Counted from the first letter of the stretch, positions 8,311-16,596 are shown. The stretch: DNA of 64,000 nucleotides from Actinomycetes bacterium (GCA_023418505.1 JAEZZR010000015.1:62001-126000), one strand, 5' to 3'. Numbers and translations are program-made. Notes: generated by a model from the letters alone, not told the origin.

Positions 8311-9240
8311 ATGAACCATCTAAAGAACATTGTGGGGCTCTGCCTCCTGATCGCCGTGCTCGGTTGCGGTCTAGGCATGATCCTCGACATCACTTGGTTG
8401 CTGAACCTCGGCGTGGCATTCGCGCGCGTGGTCGGGGTGATTGTAGTTGCTGCTTTTGCCGTGCTGCTGACCGTGCAGGGCATCGCTACCAGGCAGTTTT
8501 TGCTTGTCGGCGCCGTGGCGCTTGCGATACTTGTGGCCTTGTATGCCGCGTTCGCTCTGGGGTTCTACGAGATCATCGCAGCAGCAGTGCTCGGCGCGAT
8601 CGGCGGGTTGCTCTGGCGACGAAAGGTAGCACGCCGGCAACGTCGCCTCGAAAACTTGCCGACGTGGGAAAAGACCGAGCTTGGCGACGCAGCCAGCCTG
8701 TTCGATCCCAATTTCAGCCGTGTCGGGGCAGAGGATCCTGGCGCCAATACGAGTTGTAATTCTCCGGTTCCCCGTCTGCTGCAAGCAGTTACCAAGCCAC
8801 TATCGGGCGCCAGCATCTGCGAATACGCTCCAGGGATTTGGGCGACGATCTATGGCACGCGAGTGGCCTACGTCGTTGATGCCCAGCTGGCACTCCATTC
8901 AAGCCACCCAGAAGGCGCCACCACCGCACTGCCTGCACCACGCACCCCAGGCAATCGCACCGCTGTTTTTGTTTTCGAAGCTGGCGACGAATTGCAGTCC
9001 AGCGCACAGCAATGGCTAAAGGAAAATGTTCAAACGCATCCTGATGAATCCAATACCCTGCCCGAAACCCAGACCATTATCACTCCTGAGCAACCGCACG
9101 AACTGGCTAGTTTCCTCGTCGGCGGCGCTCCTGCAAACAGCGATGCGAGGCACGGTCGCGCAGCTGACGCCCACCAGCGCAACCTCGAAGCGATCCGCCA
9201 GACCATCGTCGCGCATGCGCAATATCGCGTAGACGAATAG
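8311..9240 (+). CDS. Membrane protein with soluble C-terminal domain, unknown function
   Basis: This 309-residue protein occupies the place where dapE is found in some relatives, but it is not a DapE peptidase. The N-terminal 105 residues contain about four hydrophobic segments (near 5-26, 37-56, 62-84 and 86-103) and end in an arginine-rich stop sequence WRRKVARRQRR. The remaining 200 residues are soluble and contain no motif I recognise; the core GLWATIYGTR-like region and a VFVFEAGDEL strand suggest a small alpha/beta domain. A weak AAGGAA ribosome site lies 11 bases upstream. The LOG-family gene begins 12 bases after its stop, so the two are probably in one operon with folP2. Confidence 0.7.
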   Translation: MNHLKNIVGLCLLIAVLGCGLGMILDITWLLNLGVAFARVVGVIVVAAFAVLLTVQGIATRQFLLVGAVALAILVALYAAFALGFYEIIAAAVLGAIGGLLWRRKVARRQRRLENLPTWEKTELGDAASLFDPNFSRVGAEDPGANTSCNSPVPRLLQAVTKPLSGASICEYAPGIWATIYGTRVAYVVDAQLALHSSHPEGATTALPAPRTPGNRTAVFVFEAGDELQSSAQQWLKENVQTHPDESNTLPETQTIITPEQPHELASFLVGGAPANSDARHGRAADAHQRNLEAIRQTIVAHAQYRVDE

Positions 9241-9251
9241 ATTCAAAGACT

Positions 9252-10007
9252 ATGGCACCGAATAAAACTCCTTCTCCCGAAAAACAACGCCGGTTGCGCG
9301 GACCGTTAGTGGTGCGCGAAAGCGAGCAACCGCAGGATTCCACCACGGATCAGCGCCTGCTAGAAAGCAACGCCGATACCGCGTTCTTGCACTCTGATAC
9401 CTGGCGTGTGCTGCGGATTCAGTCTGAGTTTGTTGATGGGTTCGGCGCGCTTGCCGGGATCCCGAAGGCAGTCACGGTGTTTGGCTCTGCCCGCGTGCCC
9501 GAGGAACACCCTTACTACGAGCAAGGCTTCGAAATCGGCAAAGCCATCCACGAGGCCGGCTACGCCTGTATTACTGGTGGCGGCCCTGGCCTGATGGAGG
9601 CAGCAAACCGCGGCAACTTCAACGCCAACGGTTTGTCGATCGGTCTAGGAATCGAATTGCCCCACGAGCAGCATTTAAACGAGTGGGTCGATCTGGGCAT
9701 GAACTTCCGCTACTTCTTCGTGCGCAAGACGATGTTTTTAAAGTACTCGCAGGCGTTTATCTGCCTCCCAGGTGGTTTTGGCACCCTCGACGAGTTGTTC
9801 GAAGCCCTCTGCATGGTCCAAACCGACAAGATCAAGCAGTTCCCAATCGTGCTGATGGGCACCGAATTCTGGGGCGGCCTGGTCGATTGGATGCGCGAGA
9901 AGCTCCTGGCCGAAGGCATGGTCAGCCAATCTGATATGGATCTGTTCCTGGTTACCGATTCTGTTAGCGAGGCCATGGAATTTATCACCGGGACCCATGG
10001 CGAGTAA
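9252..10007 (+). CDS. LOG-family (TIGR00730) Rossmann-fold protein
   Basis: This 251-residue protein belongs to the LOG/lysine-decarboxylase-like family, whose characterised members are nucleoside 5'-monophosphate phosphoribohydrolases. The hallmark motifs are both intact: GGGPGLMEAANRG near residue 113 and PGGFGTLDELFE near residue 174, which together bind the phosphate and form the active site. Despite older names, such proteins do not decarboxylate lysine. The physiological substrate in corynebacteria is unsettled; AMP or related nucleotides are likely. The gene overlaps folP2 by 11 bases, indicating translational coupling, and the same neighbour pair occurs in mycobacteria as I recall. 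The first 40 residues are polar and not conserved. Confidence 0.88.
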   Translation: MAPNKTPSPEKQRRLRGPLVVRESEQPQDSTTDQRLLESNADTAFLHSDTWRVLRIQSEFVDGFGALAGIPKAVTVFGSARVPEEHPYYEQGFEIGKAIHEAGYACITGGGPGLMEAANRGNFNANGLSIGLGIELPHEQHLNEWVDLGMNFRYFFVRKTMFLKYSQAFICLPGGFGTLDELFEALCMVQTDKIKQFPIVLMGTEFWGGLVDWMREKLLAEGMVSQSDMDLFLVTDSVSEAMEFITGTHGE

Positions 10008-10905
10008 TTTTCCCCCCGTTGCTAACGACGCCGGTCAACCCCACTCCCGCACCATCCGCAGCGCCTTCCAAACTTCCGCGTTGCCAGCGGTGATGGCCAT
10101 CGTCAACCGCACGCCGGATTCGTTCTATGATGCGGGCGAAACTGCCGCGTTTGAAGCCGCCATGCAGCGGGTGGCGCAATGTGTGGCTCAAGGTGCCGAC
10201 GTGATCGATATCGGCGGCGTAAAAGCCGGCGCCGGACCCGAGGTCACTGTGGCCGAGGAAATCGAACGGGTGGTGCCGACCATCAGTGAAATCCGCCAGC
10301 GCTACCCACAGCTGGTGATCAGCGTGGATACCTGGCGGGCCGAAGTGGCCGATGCTGCCATCGTCGCCGGCGCAGATCTGGTTAATGACACCTGGTCGGG
10401 CTACGATCCGGAGCTAATCCACGTCGCCGGCCAGCATTGCGTGGGGTATGTGTGCTCGCATACCGGTGGTGCCGAGCCCCGTACGAATCCGATCCGGGTG
10501 CATTATGCGGATGTGGTTGCAGACGTCATCGCAGAAACCACAGCGCTCGCCCAGAAAGCTATCGACGCTGGTGTGCCCGAAAACAAGATCTTGATCGACC
10601 CGACCCACGATTTCGGCAAGAACACCCACCACAGCCTGGAATTGTTGCGCCGTGCTGACGAACTGGTCGCCACTGGGTTGCCGGTATTAATGGCTCTGTC
10701 TAATAAAGACTTCGTTGGGGAGACCACCGGCCGAGCCGTGCGCGAGCGCGTCGCCGGAACTCTGGCCGCCACCGCTATGGCCGCGCAGGCCGGCGTCGCG
10801 ATGTTTCGCGCCCATCAAATCGCCGAAACCAAAGATGTTTGCCGCATGGTTGGGGCGATTACGCGCCAGGTGCCGCCACTTTATGTGCGCAGAGGGGTGC
10901 TCTAG
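9997..10905 (+). CDS. folP2: FolP2-type dihydropteroate synthase homologue
   Basis: The protein is a TIM-barrel pterin-binding protein of 302 residues in the dihydropteroate synthase family. The first pterin motif is present as MAIVNRTPDSFYD, but the second reads DIGGVKAGAG instead of the DIGGESTRPG-type loop of active sulfonamide targets. That substitution is characteristic of FolP2, which in mycobacteria lacks dihydropteroate synthase activity. The true folate enzyme FolP1 is therefore expected elsewhere in the genome. The gene overlaps the LOG-family gene by 11 bases. In relatives gpgS (glucosyl-3-phosphoglycerate synthase) follows; here the next gene is the DUF3117 gene. The function remains open, although the (D/N)PTHDFGKNTHHS segment shows the pterin-site barrel is intact. 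Confidence 0.88.
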   Translation: MASNFPPVANDAGQPHSRTIRSAFQTSALPAVMAIVNRTPDSFYDAGETAAFEAAMQRVAQCVAQGADVIDIGGVKAGAGPEVTVAEEIERVVPTISEIRQRYPQLVISVDTWRAEVADAAIVAGADLVNDTWSGYDPELIHVAGQHCVGYVCSHTGGAEPRTNPIRVHYADVVADVIAETTALAQKAIDAGVPENKILIDPTHDFGKNTHHSLELLRRADELVATGLPVLMALSNKDFVGETTGRAVRERVAGTLAATAMAAQAGVAMFRAHQIAETKDVCRMVGAITRQVPPLYVRRGVL

Positions 10906-10973
10906 CCGTGGAAAACAACTATCATAGTGGTTATTACTGTCTCTAAAATAAGAATATTCTGTTAGGAGTTTCC

Positions 10974-11141
10974 ATGGCTGCGATGAAACCACGCACCGGT
11001 GATGGGCCACTTGAGGTTGTTAAAGAAGGCAAGAAGATCGTGATGCGGATCCCAGCCGATGGTGGTGGGCGACTGGTCATCGAGTTGAAGCCGGAGGAAT
11101 GCGATTCGCTGGCCGAAGCACTAGAGAATCTCCAGCTCTAA
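10974..11141 (+). CDS. DUF3117 small protein (55 residues)
   Basis: This short gene encodes a 55-residue protein beginning MAAMKPRTGDGPLEVVKEG and ending ALENLQL. It matches the small actinobacterial DUF3117 family, which is placed just before glgA/glgC in mycobacteria (Rv1211 as I recall). A strong ribosome-binding site, TAGGAG, lies seven bases upstream, and a TAAAAT -10-like box is at 10943-10948, so it probably has its own promoter. The pattern of a beta-hairpin (KIVMRIPADGGGRLVIEL) followed by a helix (PEECDSLAEALENL) suggests a compact domain. The function is unknown. Conservation of position in distant genera argues that it is a real gene despite its length. Confidence 0.88.
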   Translation: MAAMKPRTGDGPLEVVKEGKKIVMRIPADGGGRLVIELKPEECDSLAEALENLQL

Positions 11142-11222
11142 GAATCTCTCCCTTATGCAGGGCGCAATGCGGTACGCTATTGCGAAAAGTATTTTGTGCG
11201 GCTGCGATAGGGAGTAGCAACG

Positions 11223-12092
11223 TTGCTCGAACACGTTATTGATGTTTTGGCGGATCCTACCGACGGTTCCGCGTTGATGCAGGGAGACCCGCATTGGGCA
11301 ACGTTGAAGTCGGAATCGGGGCATTCGTACGACGTTGCGCGCCAGGGTTACGTCACCTTAGCTGGTGGCGCCGGGCTGCGTTATAGCGGTGACGATGCCA
11401 AGATGATCGCTGCGCGCGAGGAGTTCCTTTCGGGCGGTCACTACGCACCGTTCGTCGAGGCTGTGACGGGCAACGTCCAGGATGTGCTTGACGACGCTGC
11501 GGTGGCAGAAAGCGACCGCCCCGTGATTGTCGAAGTCGGCGCAGGTACCGGCTATTACTTGGCACATACGCTCGATGGCGTCGCCAATTCCCGAGGGGTG
11601 GGTATCGATGTGTCTGTGCCCGCGGCGAAGCATCTGGCCAAGTGCCACCAGCGTGTGGGTGCAGTGGTGGCCGATGCGTGGGCACGTTTTCCAGTCCGCG
11701 ATGCTTCCGTGGATGCCATCACTGTGATTTTCGCGCCCCGCAACGCCGAAGAATTCGCCCGCATCTTAAAGCCAAAGGGTCAAGTAGTAGTATTGACCGC
11801 CGCACAGGGGCACTTGGGTGAGCTGCGCAAGCCGCTGGGCATTATTGACGTAGAACGCGGCAAAGTAGAGCGCATGATCGCCCAAGCCGAAGGCCACTTG
11901 GTGCCAGTAGGCGAGCCAGAGCTAGTCGAATTTCCCATGACCCTCGATCAGGCAGCCATCGCCGCCCAGATCGGCATGAGCCCATCGGCGCGCCACATTC
12001 ACCCAGATACCCTGGCTGAGCGCATCGCAGCCCTGCCAGAGCGCATGACGATTACCGCCCGTGCCCACGTCACCCGCCTGGGCAAGGTATAA
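11223..12092 (+). CDS. RlmA-like rRNA (guanine-N1) methyltransferase
   Basis: This 289-residue SAM-dependent methyltransferase resembles RlmA/TlrB, which methylate N1 of a guanine in 23S rRNA hairpin 35. The SAM-binding motif VEVGAGTGYYLAHTL is near residue 105, followed by a DVSVPAAKHLAK acidic loop and the post-motif TVIFAPRN. The N-terminal signature GHSYDVARQGYVTL is typical of the family. However, the four cysteines that form the family zinc finger are absent: the corresponding segment DVLADPTDGSALMQGD has none. The start is a TTG at 11223 behind GGGAGTAGCAACG, giving the conserved N-terminus. Loss of zinc could mean altered RNA specificity. It stands alone, with a convergent gene downstream. 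Confidence 0.78.
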   Translation: MLEHVIDVLADPTDGSALMQGDPHWATLKSESGHSYDVARQGYVTLAGGAGLRYSGDDAKMIAAREEFLSGGHYAPFVEAVTGNVQDVLDDAAVAESDRPVIVEVGAGTGYYLAHTLDGVANSRGVGIDVSVPAAKHLAKCHQRVGAVVADAWARFPVRDASVDAITVIFAPRNAEEFARILKPKGQVVVLTAAQGHLGELRKPLGIIDVERGKVERMIAQAEGHLVPVGEPELVEFPMTLDQAAIAAQIGMSPSARHIHPDTLAERIAALPERMTITARAHVTRLGKV

Positions 12093-12124
12093 ACCAACGC
12101 TAGCGCTACAAGCCAGCGCTACCG

Positions 12125-12871
12125 CTACTTTTTCACCTCGGTGACGTGGATCTGCTCGTCCAGATCCTCCGGAGCTAGCTCCGCATCAGAGAACTCAGCC
12201 GTCAGCGGTAGCCGTAGCTGTAAATCAGTGCCCGGGCAGAGCTCTACTTTCGCCGACTTCAGCTTGAAGTCCAACACATGGCCACCTCCAGTGCGCTCAT
12301 CATCGATGAAATGCACATGGCAGCCCGGCACTGAAATCCCCTTTTCATACACAGGCGTTCGGAAGCCCGCGATCGTACCTTTGACATTCTCAAACACGAT
12401 CTCCGCGTCGGATTCCGTGGCATTAACCATCTTCGGATACGGCTTATTTTGCTTCACGACGGTGCGCGTTTTCACCCACTCGAATTCACCCGTGATGCGC
12501 AAGGCGTACATGAAGTTTTGGCTGGGGACCATGTGGTCGATGAAGTGCGTAATGTCATTGCGCACGATATTGGTTGGTGCTTCGCGCACGATATGTGGCA
12601 CAAAATTGGTCACCACGGTGTACGGGCTGCACTGATCCATGTCGGCTAGTTCGGCCGATCCGTCGTGACGCAGCTGCCAGCACTGGCCATCCAGGATAAT
12701 CATTTCCCCGTCGAGCCCGTCGAAAGTGCCAATACCGAAATTGCCGTGGCCGAGAATTTCTCCGATGGTCATTTCGCCGTCGTAAATGCCGTCGAGCAGC
12801 GCAGACATCAGAGAATTCTGGAAGATGGTGTGGCGCACGGCAGGCAGATCAGTATTTTGAGGGTAATTCAT
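12125..12871 (-). CDS. budA: Alpha-acetolactate decarboxylase
   Basis: This 248-residue enzyme decarboxylates alpha-acetolactate to acetoin, a pyruvate overflow route that consumes protons and diverts acetolactate from valine and leucine synthesis. The family core is clear: GEILGHGNFGIGTFDGLDGE near the N-terminus, and the zinc site GCHVHFIDDERTGGGHVLDF near residues 183-202 with three histidines. The length matches BudA/AlsD. No acetolactate synthase or acetoin reductase gene adjoins it; the neighbour upstream on the same strand is glgA, 58 bases away, so the two could share regulation. The start is the ATG on the complement of 12869-12871. Catabolic acetolactate synthase or a leaky biosynthetic one would have to supply the substrate. 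Confidence 0.92.
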   Translation of the reverse strand: MNYPQNTDLPAVRHTIFQNSLMSALLDGIYDGEMTIGEILGHGNFGIGTFDGLDGEMIILDGQCWQLRHDGSAELADMDQCSPYTVVTNFVPHIVREAPTNIVRNDITHFIDHMVPSQNFMYALRITGEFEWVKTRTVVKQNKPYPKMVNATESDAEIVFENVKGTIAGFRTPVYEKGISVPGCHVHFIDDERTGGGHVLDFKLKSAKVELCPGTDLQLRLPLTAEFSDAELAPEDLDEQIHVTEVKK

Positions 12872-12929
12872 GCCCTCAATCTAACCAGTAGCGTCAAGCA
12901 GGCAGCCAGCAGGGAAAATGCTGGTTTGC

Positions 12930-14126
12930 TTACATCAGGGACTTGTAAACGTCGACAGTTTCCTGCGCGATCCGATCCCAAGCGAAGACATCCTTGGCCC
13001 GCTGCAAGCCAGCATTGCCGTATTGAGAAGCCAATTCTGGATTGCCTGCAACGCGGTTCACGGCGTCAGCGATGCCACGTTCGAAGCCTTCCGGATCGTT
13101 TTCGTCGTAAGGCACCAACAGACCTGTCTCGCCATCGACAACAACCTCAGGAATGCCGCCGACGTTAGACGCCACCACAGCCGAACCGCAGGCCATGGCC
13201 TCTAAGTTCACGATGCCTAGTGGCTCGTAAATCGACGGGCACACGAAGGTAGCCGAAGCCGAGAGAATCTCCTGGATCTTCTCTTTAGGCAGCATGTCTT
13301 TCACCCAGAACACGCCGTCGCGACTGGAGCGCAACTGCTCTACGAGCTGCTCGGTTTCCTGGGCAATCTCTGGGGTATCTGGTGCACCGGCGCACAGCAC
13401 TAGCTGCACGTCCTCGTCGAACATGCCAGCGGCCTTAATCAGGTGCTGCACACCCTTCTGGCGCGTGATACGGCCGACGAAGGAGACGATCGGCTTATCG
13501 GAATCCACGCCCAACTCGCCGAGAACCGACCAGCCGTTGGCTTCAAGGGAATCCTGCCACGTAGGGCGCGGCTGCCACAGCTGGGTATCGATGCCGTTGA
13601 GCACAATGTGGATCTTGTCTTCGCTAATACGAGGATAGGCATCCAAGATCGCGCCCTTCATGCCCTGAGACACAGCGATCACTGCATCGGCATATTCCAT
13701 CGTATTTTTCTCTGACCAGCTAGAAACGTTGTAACCGCCGGCGAGCTGCTCGCGCTTCCATGGGCGGTGTGGCTCCAGGGAGTGAGCCGTAGCCACATGT
13801 GGAATCTCTTTGAGCAAACCAGTGAGGTGGCCACCCAAGCCCGAATACCAAGTGTGAGAGTGCACCACCTGAATGTCGGTAGCAGCAGCGGCATCAGCCA
13901 TCCGCAAACCGGTAGAGAGGGTCTTAATGGCACCGTTGGCTTTCTCTAGCTCGGGATCGACGCCATAGACGTAGACGTCCTTTTCCTCCCGTGGACCGCC
14001 CATGCAGTGCACATCGACATCTACTCCGTCGAGCTGGCGCATAAAGCGCGTCAACTCGGTGACGTGCACACCGGCGCCACCATAAATCTCTGGGGGATAC
14101 TCTCGGGTCATCATCGCAACACGCAT
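12930..14126 (-). CDS. glgA: Actinobacterial glycogen synthase GlgA (GT4 type)
   Basis: GlgA elongates alpha-1,4-glucan from ADP-glucose; actinobacterial GT4 versions may also make maltose-1-phosphate (GlgM activity). The 398-residue protein begins with the donor-loop sequence MREYPPEIYGGAGVHVTEL (shown from residue 6 as TREYPPEIYGGAGVHV). The second Rossmann domain has VSFVGRITRQKGVQHLIKA and the retaining GT-B signature PSIYEPLGIVNLEAMACG with its ExxG/E residues. The gene is divergent from glgC, with a 114-base shared control region, the common arrangement in this order. The short length (about 400 rather than 480 residues) is normal for this subfamily. Whether it acts as synthase or GlgM cannot be decided here. 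Confidence 0.92.
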   Translation of the reverse strand: MRVAMMTREYPPEIYGGAGVHVTELTRFMRQLDGVDVDVHCMGGPREEKDVYVYGVDPELEKANGAIKTLSTGLRMADAAAATDIQVVHSHTWYSGLGGHLTGLLKEIPHVATAHSLEPHRPWKREQLAGGYNVSSWSEKNTMEYADAVIAVSQGMKGAILDAYPRISEDKIHIVLNGIDTQLWQPRPTWQDSLEANGWSVLGELGVDSDKPIVSFVGRITRQKGVQHLIKAAGMFDEDVQLVLCAGAPDTPEIAQETEQLVEQLRSSRDGVFWVKDMLPKEKIQEILSASATFVCPSIYEPLGIVNLEAMACGSAVVASNVGGIPEVVVDGETGLLVPYDENDPEGFERGIADAVNRVAGNPELASQYGNAGLQRAKDVFAWDRIAQETVDVYKSLM

Positions 14127-14240
14127 ACGTCCAGCCTAAAGAAAAACGGTGCGCAAGGGGTTAGCTAAACCAACCGAACGGGGGTAGGGGAAAATAATTT
14201 TTACGAGCGCGGAAGACAAATCGCATATAGGTTGGAAGAC

Positions 14241-15479
14241 GTGAGAAGTCAACCGCATGTATTGTCCATTGTCCTTGCCGGTGGCGAAGGCAAGCGCCTA
14301 TTTCCACTAACCGAGGATCGCGCTAAGCCCGCGGTTCCTTTCGGCGGTAGTTACCGGCTGATCGATTTCGTCTTGTCTAACTTGGTTAACGCCGGTTACG
14401 TCAAGATTTGCGTATTAACGCAGTACAAGTCGCACTCGCTGGACCGCCATATTTCCCAGGCCTGGCAGCTATCCGGCATTACCGGCCAGTATGTCACCCC
14501 AGTGCCTGCACAGCAGCGCTTGGGCAAGCGCTGGTTTACCGGCTCTGCTGACGCGATCTTGCAGTCGCTAAACCTGATTTACGACGAAGATCCGGAATAC
14601 GTTATCGTCTTCGGCGCCGACCACGTCTACCGGATGGATCCGGAGCAGATGGTGCAGGCTCATATCGAATCTGGCGCCGGAGTAACTGTTGCCGGTATTC
14701 GCGTGCCGCGCAAGGAAGCAAGCGCCTTCGGCTGCATTGATGCCGACGATAACAACCGCATCACCCAGTTCCTGGAAAAGCCAGCAGATCCTCCAGGCAC
14801 CCCTGATGATCCAGATGCCACCCTCGCTTCGATGGGCAACTACGTCTTCACCACCTCCGCACTGATCGAAGCGATCAAGCGCGACGCTGAAGACGAAGAG
14901 TCCGACCACGACATGGGCGGCAACATCATCCCAATGCTGGTGGAAGAAGGCGAAGCGTACGTCTACGACTTCAAGGACAACTTCGTCCCAGGTGAAACCG
15001 AACGCGACAAGGGCTACTGGCGCGACGTAGGTACCATCGATGCTTTCTACGAAGCCAACATGGATCTGATCTCTGTCCACCCAGTGTTTAACCTGTACAA
15101 CAAGAAGTGGCCGATCCACACCTTCTCGGAAGAGAACCTGCCACCAGCGAAGTTCGTTCAGGGTGGCATTGCTCAGGCCTCGATGGTGGGCGCCGGCACG
15201 ATCGTCTCCGGTGGCACGGTACGCAACTCTGTGCTTAGCACCAACGTGGTGATTGAAGATGGCGCAACCGTCGAAGGTTCCGTGCTATTCCCAGGTGTGC
15301 GCGTTGGTCGCGGCGCAGTGGTGCGCCACGCCATCTTGGACAAGAACGTCCACGTCAAGGAAGGTGCCATCATTGGTGTCGACCATGAGTCCGACAAGCA
15401 GCGCTTCAAGGTTTCCCCTGGTGGCGTTGTAGCTGTGGGCAAGGGCGAAGTGGTGTCCTCTGGCCTTGACCACACTTAA
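14241..15479 (+). CDS. glgC: Glucose-1-phosphate adenylyltransferase
   Basis: GlgC makes ADP-glucose from ATP and glucose-1-phosphate, the committed step of glycogen synthesis. The nucleotidyltransferase signature VLAGGEGKRLFPLTEDRAKP is at residues 12-31, followed by the glucose-1-phosphate loop and lysine (ITQFLEKPADPPG), and a C-terminal left-handed beta helix with hexapeptide repeats (about 290-390). I prefer GTG at 14241 over TTG at 14232 because it is preceded by GGAAG at the correct distance; this gives 412 residues. The gene is divergent from glgA and ends in a duplicated 11-bp word that contains the stop codon. A strong intrinsic terminator follows about 57 bases downstream. Confidence 0.94.
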   Translation: MRSQPHVLSIVLAGGEGKRLFPLTEDRAKPAVPFGGSYRLIDFVLSNLVNAGYVKICVLTQYKSHSLDRHISQAWQLSGITGQYVTPVPAQQRLGKRWFTGSADAILQSLNLIYDEDPEYVIVFGADHVYRMDPEQMVQAHIESGAGVTVAGIRVPRKEASAFGCIDADDNNRITQFLEKPADPPGTPDDPDATLASMGNYVFTTSALIEAIKRDAEDEESDHDMGGNIIPMLVEEGEAYVYDFKDNFVPGETERDKGYWRDVGTIDAFYEANMDLISVHPVFNLYNKKWPIHTFSEENLPPAKFVQGGIAQASMVGAGTIVSGGTVRNSVLSTNVVIEDGATVEGSVLFPGVRVGRGAVVRHAILDKNVHVKEGAIIGVDHESDKQRFKVSPGGVVAVGKGEVVSSGLDHT

Positions 15480-15491
15480 ACCACACTTAAA
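15470..15491. repeat. 11-bp tandem duplication spanning the glgC stop codon
   Basis: CCACACTTAAA occurs twice head to tail. The first copy carries the glgC stop codon at 15477-15479, so the second copy places a duplicate of the last codons in the 3' untranslated region. The same behaviour is seen at argS. Confidence 0.9.
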
Positions 15492-15536
15492 CGGCGCTAA
15501 CTTAAATCGCGCTAGAACATTGAGTTAAAAGCGCCG

Positions 15537-15584
15537 AAAGCTGGCCGGAAATTCCACCCGAAATGGATTTCCCGCCAGCTTTTG
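15537..15584 (+). terminator. Intrinsic terminator after glgC
   Basis: A long imperfect inverted repeat, AAAGCTGGCCGGAAATTCC against GGATTTCCCGCCAGCTTTT, forms a stem of about 19 bp with two mismatches and a small loop, followed by a T-rich tail. It ends glgC transcription; because the stem also begins with A residues it may work in both directions for the convergent O-methyltransferase gene. Confidence 0.85.
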
Positions 15585-15613
15585 TTATGCGCTGCAGCTT
15601 TTGTTAGGCGCTG
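15576..15613. repeat. 19-bp tandem duplication at the glgC terminator tail
   Basis: CAGCTTTTGTTATGCGCTG is followed directly by a copy with a single T-to-G change. The duplication copies the right arm and T tail of the glgC terminator, lengthening the region between the two convergent genes. Confidence 0.9.
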
Positions 15614-15641
15614 CGTCGATTGAGCCCGGCGAATTATTCAA

Positions 15642-16418
15642 TTACCCCAGTTTCATCAGCACGGTGGTGCCACCTTGAATGGGCAGGCGCATTACTCGTG
15701 CCGCAGGTGAGCCGTCGGCGCCATCAGCCAAGGCTGCAAAAGTTTCCTCGGCAGCCCGGGCCGCCTGAGTTTCGTTATCGGTGCGCGATTGATCGGCAAC
15801 AGTGCCATCGAGCATGAGGCCTGCGAAAATCAACAATCCGCCAGTGCGCAGCAACGGCCAGGCCAGCTGTTGGATAGCTTGCGCCTCTGAAGGATTAACG
15901 TCAACGTAGATCAGATCGTAGGCTTTAGGTGCCAGCCGGCCAAGAACATCACGCGGCCGCGAGGGCAGAAAACGGTGACGCGTTGCGGGGATACCTGCCC
16001 GTCGAAAAGCTGCCCGTGCAATGCTTTGGTGTTCTACCTCGGCGTCGATGCAGGTTAATTGGCCACCGTGTGGCATACCGGCAAGTAGGTGCAACCCAAC
16101 CACCCCGGCAGCCGGCGTTGCTGCCACGGCTGCGGCATGTACCGGCGTCGATGCTGCCGAAGCAGCCTGAGCCTCCGGGGAGGTGTGCTGGCCGGAAGCT
16201 AGCTGCATCAAACCGGTGAGGAACTCGCCCGTGAGTGCATCGGGAGCGGTGATGCCGAACTCTTCGGCGTCCTGGTGCGCCGCCGATAATGCCTCTGGCA
16301 GGGCAGTGGTGCGGTTGATGTAACCGGTCACAGCTGCGGCGGAAGCAGGTGCGGCGTCGATCGTCTCATTGCTGCCCGCGCTAGGGTTGTCGGAATTGTC
16401 TGTCACATCGATCAGCAT
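15642..16418 (-). CDS. O-methyltransferase (Rv1220c-like)
   Basis: This 258-residue protein belongs to the SAM-dependent O-methyltransferase family 3 (catechol/caffeoyl-CoA type). After an Ala/Ser-rich, probably flexible N-terminus of about 30 residues come the helix-rich YINRTTALPEALSAAHQDAE segment, a degraded glycine motif around AAGVVGLHLLAGMPHGGQL, the acidic residue of CIDAEVEHQSIARAAF and the catalytic-core strand YDLIYVDVNPSEA near residue 170. The usual metal-ligand aspartates are only partly recognisable, so catalysis and substrate are uncertain. A homologue lies between glgC and sigE in mycobacteria too, which supports vertical inheritance. It is divergent from sigE, sharing a 178-base control region with it. 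Confidence 0.8.
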   Translation of the reverse strand: MLIDVTDNSDNPSAGSNETIDAAPASAAAVTGYINRTTALPEALSAAHQDAEEFGITAPDALTGEFLTGLMQLASGQHTSPEAQAASAASTPVHAAAVAATPAAGVVGLHLLAGMPHGGQLTCIDAEVEHQSIARAAFRRAGIPATRHRFLPSRPRDVLGRLAPKAYDLIYVDVNPSEAQAIQQLAWPLLRTGGLLIFAGLMLDGTVADQSRTDNETQAARAAEETFAALADGADGSPAARVMRLPIQGGTTVLMKLG

Positions 16419-16551
16419 AGGACGATAGTTTTCAATCCCGTCTTGCTACACGCCGAAGTACACAAATCCGGCTAAGAACCCTTCCAAATCACAGCCTGAT
16501 TAACCCGTGGTATCAGTTTCGGTTTCAAGTGGACTCTCAGATGATTCTCAG

Positions 16552-16583
16552 TATAAAATCAATTCACACCTAAGTGGATAAGG
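16552..16583 (+). promoter_or_regulatory. Candidate sigE promoter -10 and ribosome site
   Basis: A TATAAAAT box at 16552-16559 precedes sigE by about 40 bases and is followed by AAGGA near 16579-16583, the best ribosome-binding candidate although it lies 13 bases from the ATG. A housekeeping-type -10 box would give basal expression, with stress promoters possibly further upstream; I could not identify a convincing ECF-type motif. Confidence 0.4.
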
Positions 16584-16596
16584 AACACTGATCTGC

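Noticed and set aside
9252..10007. Lysine decarboxylase annotation for the LOG-family gene
   Set aside because: PGGxGTxxE-type Rossmann proteins with this motif set are phosphoribohydrolases; no PLP lysine motif is present.
9997..10905. Calling folP2 the sulfonamide-target dihydropteroate synthase
   Set aside because: The DIGGVKAGAG loop departs from the active-site loop of functional enzymes and matches the inactive FolP2 subfamily.
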